Shown here: positions 1-15,145 of the stretch, one piece after another
Layout: every line of letters begins with the position of its first letter
Position numbering within the stretch: position 1 is the first letter of the stretch
Assembly: GCA_023079485.1 (NCBI GenBank)
Contig: CM041084.1
Coordinates: 104,960,467-105,024,466 of the forward strand
From: Archilochus colubris
Taxonomy: Eukaryota; Chordata; Aves; Apodiformes; Trochilidae
DNA: 64,000 nucleotides
Direction: 5' to 3'
The notes under the pieces: generated by a model
Database searches by the model: none
Seen by the model: the letters and a program-made list of their open reading frames with translations, nothing else
Told to the model about the DNA's origin: nothing
Position numbers and translations under genes: made by a program

Positions 1-90
1 TTCCAACTTCTTTCTTTCTTTGCCCCATAATCTCCTTTCTACTTCTCTTCTACTCCTTCAACATTTCTTTCTTTCTTCTTCTGGCCTTTT
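1..90. repeat. Pyrimidine-rich low-complexity tract
   Basis: Mostly C and T with tttctttctt blocks. It continues off the left edge of the window. Confidence 0.7.
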
Positions 91-1721
91 GGTGTATTCT
101 CCTTTCTGCATCAACATTTCATTTGCTTCTCTAGGCTGAAATCTTGCACATCTCACTGTTCCATTTGCTCAAACAATCAGAAATCTTGATATTAATTTTG
201 ACATGTCATGTCATTGATATGTTTAAGAATCAACATTTTAAAGACAAAGGGACAGTGGAGCTTATCTTCTGATTGTCATGGGGTGCTCCTTTCAGACTGG
301 AGACAACAAACTTCACTTAATATATTTGCATGACACAGTCTTTGCAGTCACAAGGATTACAAACTTTATTGCCTGATTCTGCAAAATCTATTTAATGTTG
401 ACCATAAGGACAACAGATCCAAAGTAAGGGTTAACCCTTTTTATCTCTACTGTTTTTTTTTTGAAAAGAGATACCTATGTTTTACAAAAAGACTACAAAA
501 ATACAAGAGCATAAACAGGAAGGAGTAGGCAAAATAGGAACATATACTCAAGCACATACATATTTATGTGTGATATAAACATAATGTATTACTATCTCCC
601 TTGAAAGAGAAGGAATATATGTTTTTGCTTATTTTTGTATTAGTACTTTGTGGGTGTAGCTCAATATTTATTTTGGATATTATGTTTAGCTTCCAATCCT
701 TTGCCATTTCTTAAGTCTTAATTTCTTTTTAAGATTAAAATGTTTTCTTTAAAGACAAGATTCATTACTTAACTGCTAGGCTGTCTTTGTCAATTAGTTT
801 TGTAATTTCATCAATAATATCACCCAGGCACCTGCAAAAACAAACCTATAATTATGATTCAATTGCTCCAGAAATTTCTCTGTAAATTTCAGGGAACGTT
901 CTCTCAGGGAATATAGAAGAGATGTTGTGAACATATTATTTCCTGGTTATTTACAGGAAAAAATGCTGAAGTTCCACAGGATGACTGTTGCATGCAGAGT
1001 TACGAGTAGAAGTTGGATGTTGAGACCTATGCAAACCATTAATGCTCAGCCCATCTTTGTCAAGCACTATTTAGTGAAATCAAAACGGTCCCTGAAAAAC
1101 TCTGGCACTTTGGGCTTGGTGGGCTTTGCAAAGTGCTATAAATATTCATGAACTAAAGAAGTACCCACAGGGAGTGTTTACATTTGAATAGACCAATCAA
1201 AGGCGGGTGAACTCTCAAGCTCCAAACCTGGAAATTTCTTTTTTAGAAAAGAATTACTGCATGAAAACCTAATATGGCTGTAACAACCCTCAAAACCCCA
1301 TGAGGGAAGGAGCACTGCAAGGGAATTCAAAGGTGATTTTTTTCAGTATTTCAACTTTTTTTGACATTGAAGCAAAAGACCTGGAGAATAAATGGTTTAA
1401 AGGTATGTCCTTAAAGACCTAATGTTTGAGTGCCTCCACCATGCTTCTCTGGATTGACTTTTTGGGAAACTTTGCAAAGACAGTAATTGTCCTTTCTAGG
1501 GAAATCAGTCTCAAGAACACAAGCCTGAATTTTTTACATCTTGGCAGATATGGAAAAATACTCAGTGCACATATTGGTGCATACTAATATCTATATAGCC
1601 ATCTGAAACAGAAAGCACTTAAAGGTTCAGGAAAAAAAAGCACTTGAACTAATATTTGCAAGGCATGAAGCTTTATCTAGTTCCCTCAAAACATAAGCAT
1701 TTATTATAATCCTAATATTTC

Positions 1722-1840
1722 TGGCATGCATCTTATTATCATCATTCTCACTCACGAGATGGAGAGGGGGCACAGTTAGGTGGAACAAGTTGGTACCAGA
1801 CCTCACAACTGAATCCAGTTCTCCCAGGTTCTGGACATTT
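1722..1840 (-). mobile_element. MIR/L2-like ancient repeat
   Basis: Read on plus, the order is ttattatcatcattctcac, then a purine-rich gagg-type stretch, gcacagttaggtggaac, and a gaatccagttctcccagg end. It resembles the reverse complement of a MIR core and tail (attatccccattttacagatgagg, ggttaagtgacttgcc, gaacccaggt). Diverged, boundaries approximate. Confidence 0.45.
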
Positions 1841-3498
1841 GCTCTGAAAAAAGCACCCTGATAGCCTGCTAAGGTCTAGGGCCAACATTATTGAATGTGG
1901 CACCTGTATTTAGGCATCAAAGGTGTTTTGCTGAAACCTTAAAACAAGCTATGGCTGCTCAGCACCTAAGCTTTTATCAAGGGTTCTAACTTCAGGCATT
2001 TATGACTTGATTTACTGATGTACTCAGCACCAGCATCTTGCACTGGCCTTGACTGCAGCTGGAGGTGCTCAGCACCCTCTCAGAAATAGGCCATTGACTT
2101 TGAAAATATTGGCCTAAAGCTTTGATTGTTAATTGAATCTCAGGTAGACTTCTTTTTAAGAAGAGCTGACTAAGTTATTCCCTGCTTAGACAGCCAGCAT
2201 CTATGTTCCACTCCTCACCCTAAGAATTTGGGGACCTAGAGATTTAACAGAGATTTTAAAAAACGCTTTAGGACTTTTCTTTGTGAAGAAAACATCCTTG
2301 AAAAATCTAACTTTACCTGCAGGTTTGAAAGTTTTGTCCCTGTTTTTGTGTAAAGAGTATAAATTATTCATGGTCTACCCTGCTGTTGTGGAAGGCTCGC
2401 AGTTGGGACCTGCACGGTACACAGACTCAGCCACTATGAGGGCCTTGGCAAAACGGGGCTATATGGAAGTGGATATATGGTACCAATGCTGGTATTGCTG
2501 ATTCTGCTTCCATACCAAGCTCCCTCCCAGCTGACCCCCAGAATGACTCTGCCACAAGGAGACAACCCCAACCTATGGTAATTATCAGTTTTCTTTAGCT
2601 GATCCCCAAATGAGGAAATGTAGCATTTGAATTCCAGCTCTGCTTTTATCTCCACTAAAGCTCTCAGTCAAGTCTTTTAGCTCTTGAAATAGTCTAGAGC
2701 TTGCTTAGTTTTGCTCTAGCTCAGGTTAAGAGTATTTTAAAGGTATTTTAAAAATGTTGAGAACTTCTATAACATTTCACAACCCAGAGATCTTTGAAAA
2801 GATTATCTCTTAAAGAAACGAGAAAAAACTGGAAGGTTAGTATGAGCAATACTAACCTTTGAGCATGAAAATGTTAAAACTGAACATCCTGCCCATAAAG
2901 ATACATAAAACTTCTGGAGACTCTTATATGCTGCCTCTGCCCTGCTTTGCTTCAGCTACTTGTACAGGGAGATGGGAATGTTTCTCCTGCTGTTTTAAGT
3001 GACATGAGGAACATCTGCTATGAGTGCTTCATTCTTTCTTTCATCCTTTCCCTGGGGAAGGTACTGTGTATTTCATTTTGGAAGAGCTCTGTTGTTGTGG
3101 GTGGAAGTTTTGGGGAAGGTTTATAAATCTACATGCAGGTACATGTTTGTATGAGAGAAGGGAGCCTTCGGAACTTTTACATGCACCCTGCTCCTAAAAG
3201 AAATTGAGGACATTCATGGTAAAAGGGTCTGCTGTGGTCTTAGCCGTGCGAGGGAGATCCATGCTCCCAGGTCAGCCTGTGAGAAAGTTCTAGCTCCTGT
3301 GCAAACAAGCATCAGCTTTTTGATAAAAATACTCACAAATCAGGACTGTCAACTACTACATTGTTACCAAACGATAAGAACTTTTCAGTCATCTCTGACA
3401 TGTTCCAGACCCAATCCACCAAGAATATTAAGGAGTGAGTCTTAGGCACAAATGGACAAACATGTAGGAAAGCAGTGCAGACAGCAAGAAAGCAGAAT

Positions 3499-3540
3499 GA
3501 ATATATATATGGTTTCTGTGAATATATATCTGGTTTCTGC
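3499..3540. repeat. Two-unit 21-bp tandem repeat
   Basis: The units gaatatatatatggtttctg+t (3499-3519) and gaatatatatctggtttctg+c (3520-3540) differ at two positions. A simple slippage duplication. Confidence 0.8.
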
Positions 3541-3659
3541 TGCTACTGAGGATCAGTGCTGCAGCTCTCTGTAATAACTGGAATGTCCTACAGACTGATG
3601 GCTCCATGCCCAGGTATTCTGCACTGATGGAGTCCAGACGGGAAGCAGCAAGGGCGTGA

Positions 3660-3775
3660 ATCACTGCGGCCAGGTCCCTTTTGAACAGGATGGGAAGTAA
3701 CTGCTGATCTAATTATTTCTTGCCCTAGTTTTCATGTCTGTAAAGTGGGGACACTTAACTACCCCAGGGGCAACT
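3660..3775 (+). mobile_element. MIR-like SINE relic
   Basis: The 3' part reads ccctagttttcatgtctg then taaagtggggacac, close to the MIR tail cctcagttttctcatctgtaaaatgggga. The 5' part is weaker. Confidence 0.55.
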
Positions 3776-4124
3776 AATTATTAGACACAAAATGTTAAGT
3801 TAATGCTCTAATTCAGTAAAAAGAGATAATTTTTGTACTGGGTGAAATGGTCCTGAGAGGCCATGTAATCTTGGCTAGTATCATATTCAGAACTAACTAG
3901 CATCACTGATGAAACACTGATAAAACCTCTACAATTATTCAGCAATTCTGCCAGACACTGGTAGCTCTCTGACCCAGCAACATCTAAAAAAATGTAAAAT
4001 AAGTCCAGTCACTTTGGGTAACACCTGAGAAGTGTGTCTCATTCCTTCCCACAAACACCATGGTATGTTGTGTTAACTATGGAAATAACACTAGGACTGG
4101 AAATAGGAAAGGAATGAGATGTGA

Positions 4125-4248
4125 TGTGGCAGTAGAGACTGGATGTGGCACTCAGTGCCATAGTCTACCAACTGCAACAGTGGTTCAAGGGTTGGACTCG
4201 ATGATCTCTGAGGTCCCTTCCAACCCAGCCAATTCTATGATTCTGTGA
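4125..4248 (+). mobile_element. CR1 LINE 3' end
   Basis: The segment contains ggatgtggcactcagtgcc, ggttggactcgatgatct and gaggtcccttccaaccc. It ends in two tail octamers, attctatg and attctgtg, exactly as CR1 3' ends do. CR1 elements are 5'-truncated non-LTR retrotransposons that dominate bird genomes. The copy seems little diverged. The 5' limit is approximate and could extend to about 4090. Confidence 0.9.
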
Positions 4249-7200
4249 CTACTCCTGACCAGGGACAAAGGAAGAACAAACACACAAGTTCAAATAGCTA
4301 ATACCAAGCCCACAGACTAAAGTAAAAGAAACAGGCACTGGAAATAGTGTGAGGACAAGTAAGGCAAGTTTTAAAAGGCATAGTACTTTATAATAATTTA
4401 ATGAAAATTCAATATGAAGTTAAATTGGCAATAAGTTTCTTTAGTTCCTTATTAATTAGACATTCAGTATTATGGATGATGGATCGAGAAAACTGTTTTA
4501 GTTATATCCACTCTGCATAAAGAACTGCATGCCAATATTCCAGATGTTCAGGTAGATGTGTTTCACCTTCTGGGAGACATCTAGGCACCCTATTACTACA
4601 CCTACCTTACAGTTTCCTTCTCTGATATCTAGATGGGATATATTCCTGATTTTAAAGATTGTTACAAGCCTATTTCTGAAAAGTTCTTATTGTATTAAAC
4701 ATGTCTTATTAAAAATTTACCATTCTATAGAATAAACTTTTTGAGGACATACTGTTTCAACATTTCAGCAACATAAATACACCACAAAGCTTTTTTAACA
4801 GGTGAATATTAAAATTCATAACTCAGAACACTCTTATAACATAAATTTCTAACTGGTAGACAATGTTTCCATTTGCTTACTTTCTGTGGAAGTATTATCT
4901 CTACAAATTTAATGCTTATTCAATAGCTATGGAGCAAAAAGCCATTTAAAGGAAGTGGCAAGGGGTGGGAGAAGGGTGAACTATAGAAATTATCTTAAAC
5001 AAAGAGCAAATTCCCAGAAAAACTTATTATTTCAACCTAAAGGTTGAGCAATACATTGCAGGCTTGATTTTCAACACCGGTCACTTACTCCCTGCTCTCA
5101 CCACAATGTGTTCCCATGGGATGGTCTTGCATTCCTAGCAGGGGTCTGAAATGAAATAATGGAAACCTCTAAAGGGAGTCCTACTTGTTTTTTGCTTTGA
5201 AAAGATTGTTAACAAGATGATTCCTCAGGGTGATTCTTAGGTTCCTCTTCCTGGAACAGGAGTCAGAAAATGCTAAGCAAATAATTGATCTGGACCAAGC
5301 ACCAATTTAAGAATCACTGTTATGCATTTATTTTCTGTGCTCCTGAATTCATTCCCTTCAATTATCAGCTCTGCTATATGTGTGGATAGGGCTTCTATCT
5401 ATGGTGTTCTGCTCTGCTCTATCTTGGTCATGTTCTTGCTCTGCCCTACAGCCATCAAGTTCTGTCTGTGGCTTCTAAGCGGAGATGATCAGCATCTCTT
5501 GTGCAAGGGGGATGCACTTTGGATGTATGTTTAAATTAAAAGCAAGGAACCATTCCTGATGGAGGGAACACATACACAGTTATGCTGCAAGCCCCAACAC
5601 AAACCACGATAATGTGAAAGGATAAAGAAATATAACCTGGGGGTCAGTTGCCAAAGATTCCACTGCTTCAGCTGGCTGGTAGCCTGAACAAAGAGATGCC
5701 TCCTAGAATAGGTTTTAAATGAAAGTGAGCTCGAGATCAATGTGTTTTTCAGCAAAAGCAGACTCCAAAGGTCAACGTCTACTGCTCTGCCTATGTGCTC
5801 TGCTGCCCTTTCAGCAGTCTGAGTAGCTGACTGGAGGTAAGGCCATAAAGGCAGTGATCCCAATAAATAAATGCAAATGGCATGATGGTTGGTGCTGTGT
5901 TTTTTTAAACATAATGCATTCTTGACTGGGGTGGGGCTTATCCAAGTTAATTAAAATAATAAACATATTGAATTAAGCGAATAAGAAAATTAATACCTTT
6001 TCCTTTTTGCAAGTGTAGATAAGCCAGAGAGAGTCTGTCTCTAAGGCTATGGAGATGTGGTCTATTAAGAGCCTTCTGCAGCATGGAACAACCAACACTG
6101 ATTGTCATCCAGCCAATGTAGAGCATAATTTGTCTCTCCTTTTGTGCTCTTCACTAGAAAACCAGGTGCTTTAGTTATGTTGAAGTGTTAATGAACTAGG
6201 CTTAGATGGAGAAAGCAAAATCTCAGTCTTGGGCAGGTATGAATTGTGAGCAGAAAAAAGTGCTTTTATTATAATATAAAAGCTGAAGGCAGCTATTTGA
6301 GACTCCATGCATTTTGAAATGAGACCAGCAAGGAGGTGGTTGTGCATGTAACAACTACAACTGGATCTATGTATATTTTGCACCTTCAGAACCCAGTTAG
6401 CTATTCTGCCTTTCTAAAATCCAGTCTGAATTCTGCTGTGAAAACTTATCTAAGTGTTGGGGTTTTCTTGCTTCTTTTATTATTTTTTTTTCCTTTTTCC
6501 TTTTTTCTCCCCTTTTGGTCTCTCTTCCCTAAAATCTCTCTTTTCTCTTTCCAGATATTGCTGATATCCACAAATCTCTGTTCTCCCTTGTTTTGATTAA
6601 CCAGCGATGAACAACAGAATTTGTGAAAATCAGTAAGCCTAAAATATTTAAGTAGTTTTTCCTAAAAAGATGGTTTCACTTTATTTGAAACACTTTGCAA
6701 AAGCCCCAGTAAGTATTTTAACCATAAAAAAGCAAAGAAAATGATTCTGCAAAACCCATGCTGTGAAAGGAACACATACAACAAAATTAGTTTCTGACCT
6801 TTCCTTGTTCCACTCAGTTTCTCCTTTATTTTTCCCACAAGTCCAATAACTTTCTACACAACCCAGACCATTTTCTTACTTCAAAACTCAATCTTGCCTC
6901 TTCTTGTCCATCACTAGGTATGACTGACTTTTCCCCTAAATGTTCAACTTTTCCTTTTCTTTTCTTTGTCCTCCTCTTCACTTTGGGTCAGAGCTTGGAT
7001 GCACTATCTGCTATGGACAGTAAATGAAACAGATCTTGATATATTAAAAATTGTAGAGAGATACAGCACAGGTACTAAAGGAACTCTCATGACCTAGGGG
7101 TCCACCAAGAGGTAGGGAAGGTTATCAGGAAAATTTTATTCCATATTGTTTTCATGCAGAAAGAAGTCAGGAAAGAGAAGACTCGGTGCAATACATATGA

Positions 7201-8238
7201 ATACCAGTATCTCATACAATGAATTCATGCTTGGTTTAAACCCTCTGATTTCTTTCCTTCCAAAGAAATATTCCATATTGTGATGCCAAACATTAATATC
7301 AGGTTTTCAGCACATAAAACTTTCAGCAACTGAAATACTGAAGGGGCATATGTGTGAACATGCCTCACAAGCCTTTTGACTGTGCTGATCAGATGAAACC
7401 CAGCTCTGGTCTAAAGCCAAATTAATTGTGGATGGCTCAGTCAATATCCTAGCAAGGGGAACCTGTGTTATACAAAAAACACTGAAAAATCCAAAGTGCA
7501 GAAAAAGCTCTTCATTCTAAAAAAAGTCACATACTTTTCCTTGTTCCAACTCTGGAGACAGCCAGAGACCCTGATTTTTTTTTTCCTCTGTCAGCCCATC
7601 CTAACACTGCAACATGAACTAAAATACTTCAAAACCAATCTGCTGCTGCTGTCTGAAAGTTTAATATCACATCAGGAATAACACACCACCACTTCTCACT
7701 GCAAGACAAGCAGTGCAGATTGCTAATATATAGTAAATAACCCCTTCATCCAAAATTGTTTTCAGATCTTGTTCCAACATCTTTTTCATTGTCCTTTTGG
7801 TTATTATTAGTAAAACAATATCAGTACAAGTTTGACAACATAACATAATAAGACAGTATACCATGCATTTGACCCTACTATTTTTTTTTCCCCATGAAGT
7901 CACTATTTATGGGAAATGGCCAGCAGGTAAATGAAGATAAATTCTACTTTCTCCCTCCATCCCTACACTCCTACTTCAGTGTTCAGCTTTTCATATATAG
8001 AGAAAAAAGAATACACTTATTTTCTACTTCACTGCTTGAGCAAATGAATTTTATGGATATCAAACAGAGAAATGGATGTCCATTTCTGTCTTCTCAAGAA
8101 CATCTCAAGCTGCAAGAACCTACAGAACAAGAATCCAAAGCTTGCTTTCAAAATTCAGGTCTGTACCAGCTGGCTTTCTGCCAGCACCTTTCTGAAGCAG
8201 CATCAGTCATTTCTCTTGTCCTTCCCTCATCCCTATCA

Positions 8239-11199
<2,961 letters not shown>

Positions 11200-11331
11200 C
11201 TGTAAAGCACACTGGACATTTGAAGGTGCCCCCCATGCCTTCGAAGCTGTGCTCTATCAGGTGGCACTGAAGCTTGGCAGGAGAGTCAAATGTCTGATTG
11301 CAGAGCTTGCATTCATGGTTCAGTCCTTCAT
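11200..11331 (-). CDS. ZNF521: Penultimate-region coding exon of a ZNF521/ZNF423-family zinc-finger gene (partial gene)
   Basis: This 132-bp exon encodes 44 residues, opening with (D)[10 protein letters not shown] and closing with FKCPVCFT. It holds one complete C2H2 finger (C-x2-C-x12-H-x3-H, ending HLIEH), the linker SFEGMGGTF, and the cysteine half of the next finger. The acceptor is a pyrimidine-rich tract ending ctcctgcag at 11332. The donor is ACAG|gtagga at 11200/11199. The exon is phase 1 at both ends: a G from the upstream exon completes the first Asp codon, and the last G joins TG of the next exon to give Val. Family members are nuclear multi-finger regulators that bind EBF proteins and act in neural, B-cell, adipocyte and skeletal differentiation (family knowledge). 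DEGLNHEC and [10 protein letters not shown] favour ZNF521 over ZNF423, recalled rather than aligned. The exon assignment is near certain; the paralogue choice is about two to one. Confidence 0.9.
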
Positions 11332-11929
11332 CTGCAGGAGAAATCAAAGGAAAAGTGAAATTCACCATGGCCCTTACCAAAGAGAAAGTTCAATATGATT
11401 TTGTTTTCCTACGCACAGGAAACTGGGTGTACTTCAGCACCTACAGCTGCTAAAGTGTTCTCTTGCCTGGTAGGTATCAGAATGTACAAAGTTTAATTGG
11501 GCATTAAAAGCACAGATTTTCCACATTCAATTACTACCAAAGAGGAGTGTAGAGCATTAGACTTCAGGAGGAAATAATGAGTGGGACAAGATATATCATC
11601 TCTTAGCAGCGTCACCCGATCACAAGCAAGTTTATTTGCAAAATGGAAGAATATAAGGCTGATCACACATCATCCCATCTACCATGGGTAAGAACTGTGA
11701 ACGCAGAGTTTTGGCACTCTGGCTGACTCTGGAGTTTCTTGTAACCAGCTTGAAAAGGGAGGGTAATTTATACCCTCACATCACCCTGCTCCACGTTTCC
11801 AGTCCCAGGGGCGTATGCAAAACCTTTTACAAGCCACAGGATTTCCCATCTCCCTTTCTGACAATCCCAGATCTTTCCCTTTATTTGCATTTCTCCTCTT
11901 AAAGGCTTAGAAAAGTCCCTGTGTGTCTC

Positions 11930-12580
11930 CTGCCGTCGTTTTCCCGTCAAGGTCCTGCAGCTTTAAAACCCTTCCCGCTCCCTGCTGCTTGCTCCTCCGC
12001 TTCCTTCCATTGTCCTCTGAAGGCCGGCTGGTGCCTGGCACCAGGTTCCCTTCCTGAGGGTGCTGCAGGAATCATCCACTCCTCCATGAGGGCAGTCAAT
12101 GGCTGTCCTACTTAGAAACAGTTGCTAGGTAAGAAGTGGCTTCCAGCCCTGCTGCAGAGGCCTCAATTCCCACAGCGCCGCTTAGAAAAGGTCCTTCTGT
12201 ATGTCACCGGTGTGCTACACGAGTAGCATTGATCTCACGGGTAAATACTGTATCTGATTATTAAAAATCAAGGGGAAATAAAACACTTGGCGACCGGCAC
12301 AGCTAACTGCTGTTTCTGAGGGGGGAAAGAGTGATTTAGGAGAGCGTCCTGCCCACCCCCAACACCTAAATACTGGGCTGCCTACCCCCTGCCCTGCAAG
12401 CACTGCCTGCAGTGATTAGTGACCGCAATGACAGACGTTTGCACTTGGCAGTGGCTGTAGATGGTGACAGCAGAGGCAGTGGTGACAGCGGAGAAAATAT
12501 TCTGCACGGCACACAGCAATCCTCCCTATATACGTAAAGAATGCACGTGGGGCCGGGTGTCCTCTCAAAAATGATCCTTG
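11930..12580. promoter_or_regulatory. CpG-enriched patch 0.6 kb upstream of the zinc-finger exon
   Basis: About 21 CpG dinucleotides were counted by eye in 650 bp, well above the CpG-poor surroundings but probably below strict island criteria. It lies in the intron just 5' (gene sense) of the exon at 11331. It could be an intragenic enhancer or an internal promoter. No TATA box or start site can be assigned, so the regulatory role is inference only. Confidence 0.3.
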
Positions 12581-14389
12581 GTATTGCATTGGAAATTAAA
12601 ACATGTCCATGGTAGCCCTCAGTTTTCACTTCCCATTAGCCTGAAAACTAAATTTGGCCTTCGCAGAAGTCATGGCATCTTTAGCAAACTGTGGGTTTTA
12701 AAGCCAAATGGTGGTGGATGTTCTGCAGCTGGGACTATTAAAAACTACCATTTTGGGTTTTCAGATGGATACACTGGTATGTCATAATCTTTTTAGCTCT
12801 CTTCCTTTCTCAGTGCAACAGAGTGGTGCCATCAGTATAGACAAATGTGATTGAATGTTGCCCGTGTGTTCACACAGAAAAGTCCAGACTTCCTTTTGTC
12901 CTCTACCTGATTGTTCATTAAAGTAATGAAACTGCTTGGCTCCAGCCAGTTACACTGATGGTCAGGTACTGTTGGCTGAATGTATTCTGTGCAAAATACT
13001 TCCAGGGACAGACTAGGGGTAAGTGACACCTTCTAATCAGAAGATACCATCGGATATAGGCTAGAGTAGATTCTCAAGAGTTGCTTGGAATTTGGAGTTT
13101 TCCACCACCACAAACCCTTTCAGTGTGTTCTGCTTTTGCTTCTGCTGAGAGAAGACAAGTATGGCCCACTTAAGCACTGTCAAAGCACACACCAGCCAGT
13201 ACACCTAAGAGAGGTGGCCACATCCTGCCAAGCAAGCTCTTCACCAGGCTCTCTAAACAGACAGCAGCTCCCAGCTGTGGGTAAAGCTGCAGAACAGCAT
13301 ACTGAAAAGAAGAAGAAATCTCAACTAAATGGTTCCCTGAACCTGCAAATCAATTACAAGGAATGCACAGACTGCCACATGTGATCAGAATGTTTTTCCT
13401 ACATCCAGATCCTTGCCATGGTCATTACCAAAGTGATAGTTGTGAAGATGGTAGAAGTCCCCACAAAAGGTCACTATGGGCTAGAAAGCCCTTGGAGTGA
13501 AGTTTCTTCATCAGCCTGTTTGTGTTGATACACACAGTCAAAGCAATTAGGACAAAGGGAGCTCCATCTCAGGATCTTCCACATGTCAAGGTGAAGATAA
13601 ATCAATGCCAATTCTCAAATCTCAGAGTTACTGTTGGCAAAGTGTAAATGAACCATGCTAATCATTCTTGAGCATGGGAACACTGAACGGGGAGCTCTTC
13701 AAACATTCCAAGGGAGAAAGACTTCTTAAAAAGAAATATTTTTATATGGAGCTGCTCAACTCAGACAAGGCTTTTTTCTCTTTCCATTACCTTAGCTAAT
13801 GAGGAAAAAGTAGGGAGAAAGGCGTGCACTCCCGGTGCTGAAGCAAATCTAATTTTAGTTACACAGTATTTGTACTTGTTCAAGAAGAACTGAACCCATT
13901 AAATGTGACCCTATTGTATTTCCCACATCATTCAGATCCAAGGGGATCTCCTGGTCACAAACATCAAAAACACTTTGATTACTATATGTTGCAAATCCAA
14001 TTTTCCTAAAGGCTTATAAACAGGGTTTGAAAAATCCCCTCACCCACTCGCCTGGGGCAGATAGGAAACTTCCCCAGGCAAGAGACATCAATTTGTGCAG
14101 AATCTAAGCTTTCTCTCAAAAATAAAATGTTTTTAGACTCCTAGTTCTAAAGACCATATTTAAAATATGACTACATTTGTATAACTAATAGAATAAATTT
14201 TTTCTAAGTCCCACTGTTCAGGGAGCTATAAATTCCTCTCCTCACACTTTTTTTCACCCATTCTGTGCAAATCACCTGCTCCCTGCTACAACTGTGGAAC
14301 AAAGGGCAAGGTTCCAGTCCTTGAATTCAAGAATGTGAGACCAGTATGATTTAAATTTAAGGGAGACAGATAAGGTTACAGTATTGGCA

Positions 14390-14515
14390 GAAGAGCCAGG
14401 AGTGCTGGGTTCCATTCCAAACTCTGACACTGACTTACTCTTATCACCTTGGGCATGACAGTATGGCCTGTTTCTCAGGCTACCCATCTCTAAAGAAGAG
14501 GTGGTAATTTTTAAT
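14390..14515 (+). mobile_element. MIR SINE relic
   Basis: The order agagccaggagtgctgggtt, ccattccaaactctgacact, gacttactct, caccttgggcatgaca, cctgtttctcaggc and ccatctctaaagaag follows the MIR core and 3' tail (gacctgggttc, gccactgactt, gaccttgggcaagt, cctcagtttccc, atctgtaaaa). Confidence 0.7.
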
Positions 14516-15089
14516 TTCTACTTTAATAGGCTGACCTAATTAATATCCCTTAAGACTTTTAATACAACTGGGACAGTGGAGCTGGAGAAGAGTCCAGGAC
14601 TATCTACCATAAACAGAAGACCCAGAATCACTGCCATCTGCCTTTGAAAAGGTTTAAGATAACATGTCCGGGCACACAGCTGCCTGCTTGTTTGGGTCAC
14701 ACAGCACTGCAGAAGGATGATGGAACAAGGCTTTGTCCCTGCTCTGCTCTCCATAGAGAATATAAAAGCACAGCCAACATTTTATCTCCCACCAGCATGA
14801 AAGAGACAGGGTGTGGCAGCTCTTGCAAAGGTGCCAGATGTGGAAAGAGGATGCAAAAGGCTCTGTTTACATGCTGGCCTCTGTCTAGCTCTTCATGTTT
14901 AGCAAACAATTTTATAGGGTGCTATGGAAGTGCAAAGTATGATATCATTAATAAATAAAAGACCGGTGAAATGTCACATTTTCAGTTTCCATTTGGGATA
15001 AATCTGAAATGGAATGGAGTGTCAGATACAGTCCAAGAGGCTCTTCTTCTGTGTAGAGCAGAGCTACTGCTCTTTGCTCTTACTCAGGG

Positions 15090-15145
15090 GAAAAAAAACC
15101 GTAAAAAAAATTAAAAAAAAAAAAAAAAAAAGTAAAAAACCCGCT
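15090..15145. repeat. Poly-A-rich run
   Basis: Includes an uninterrupted run of about 19 A (15113-15131) with shorter A runs around it. No flanking retroposed gene or target-site duplication was recognised. Confidence 0.85.

Noticed and set aside
4050..4075. Minus-strand Gln-His-Thr-Met codons considered as the missing terminal zinc-finger exon
   Set aside because: Not preceded by an acceptor AG in the right phase, the first residue is wrong, and no stop follows at the expected distance.
5220..5250. Minus-strand AG followed by Asn-His-Pro codons, also considered as the terminal exon
   Set aside because: The third residue should be Thr. The upstream tract is purine-rich rather than pyrimidine-rich, and the downstream codons do not fit the family tail.
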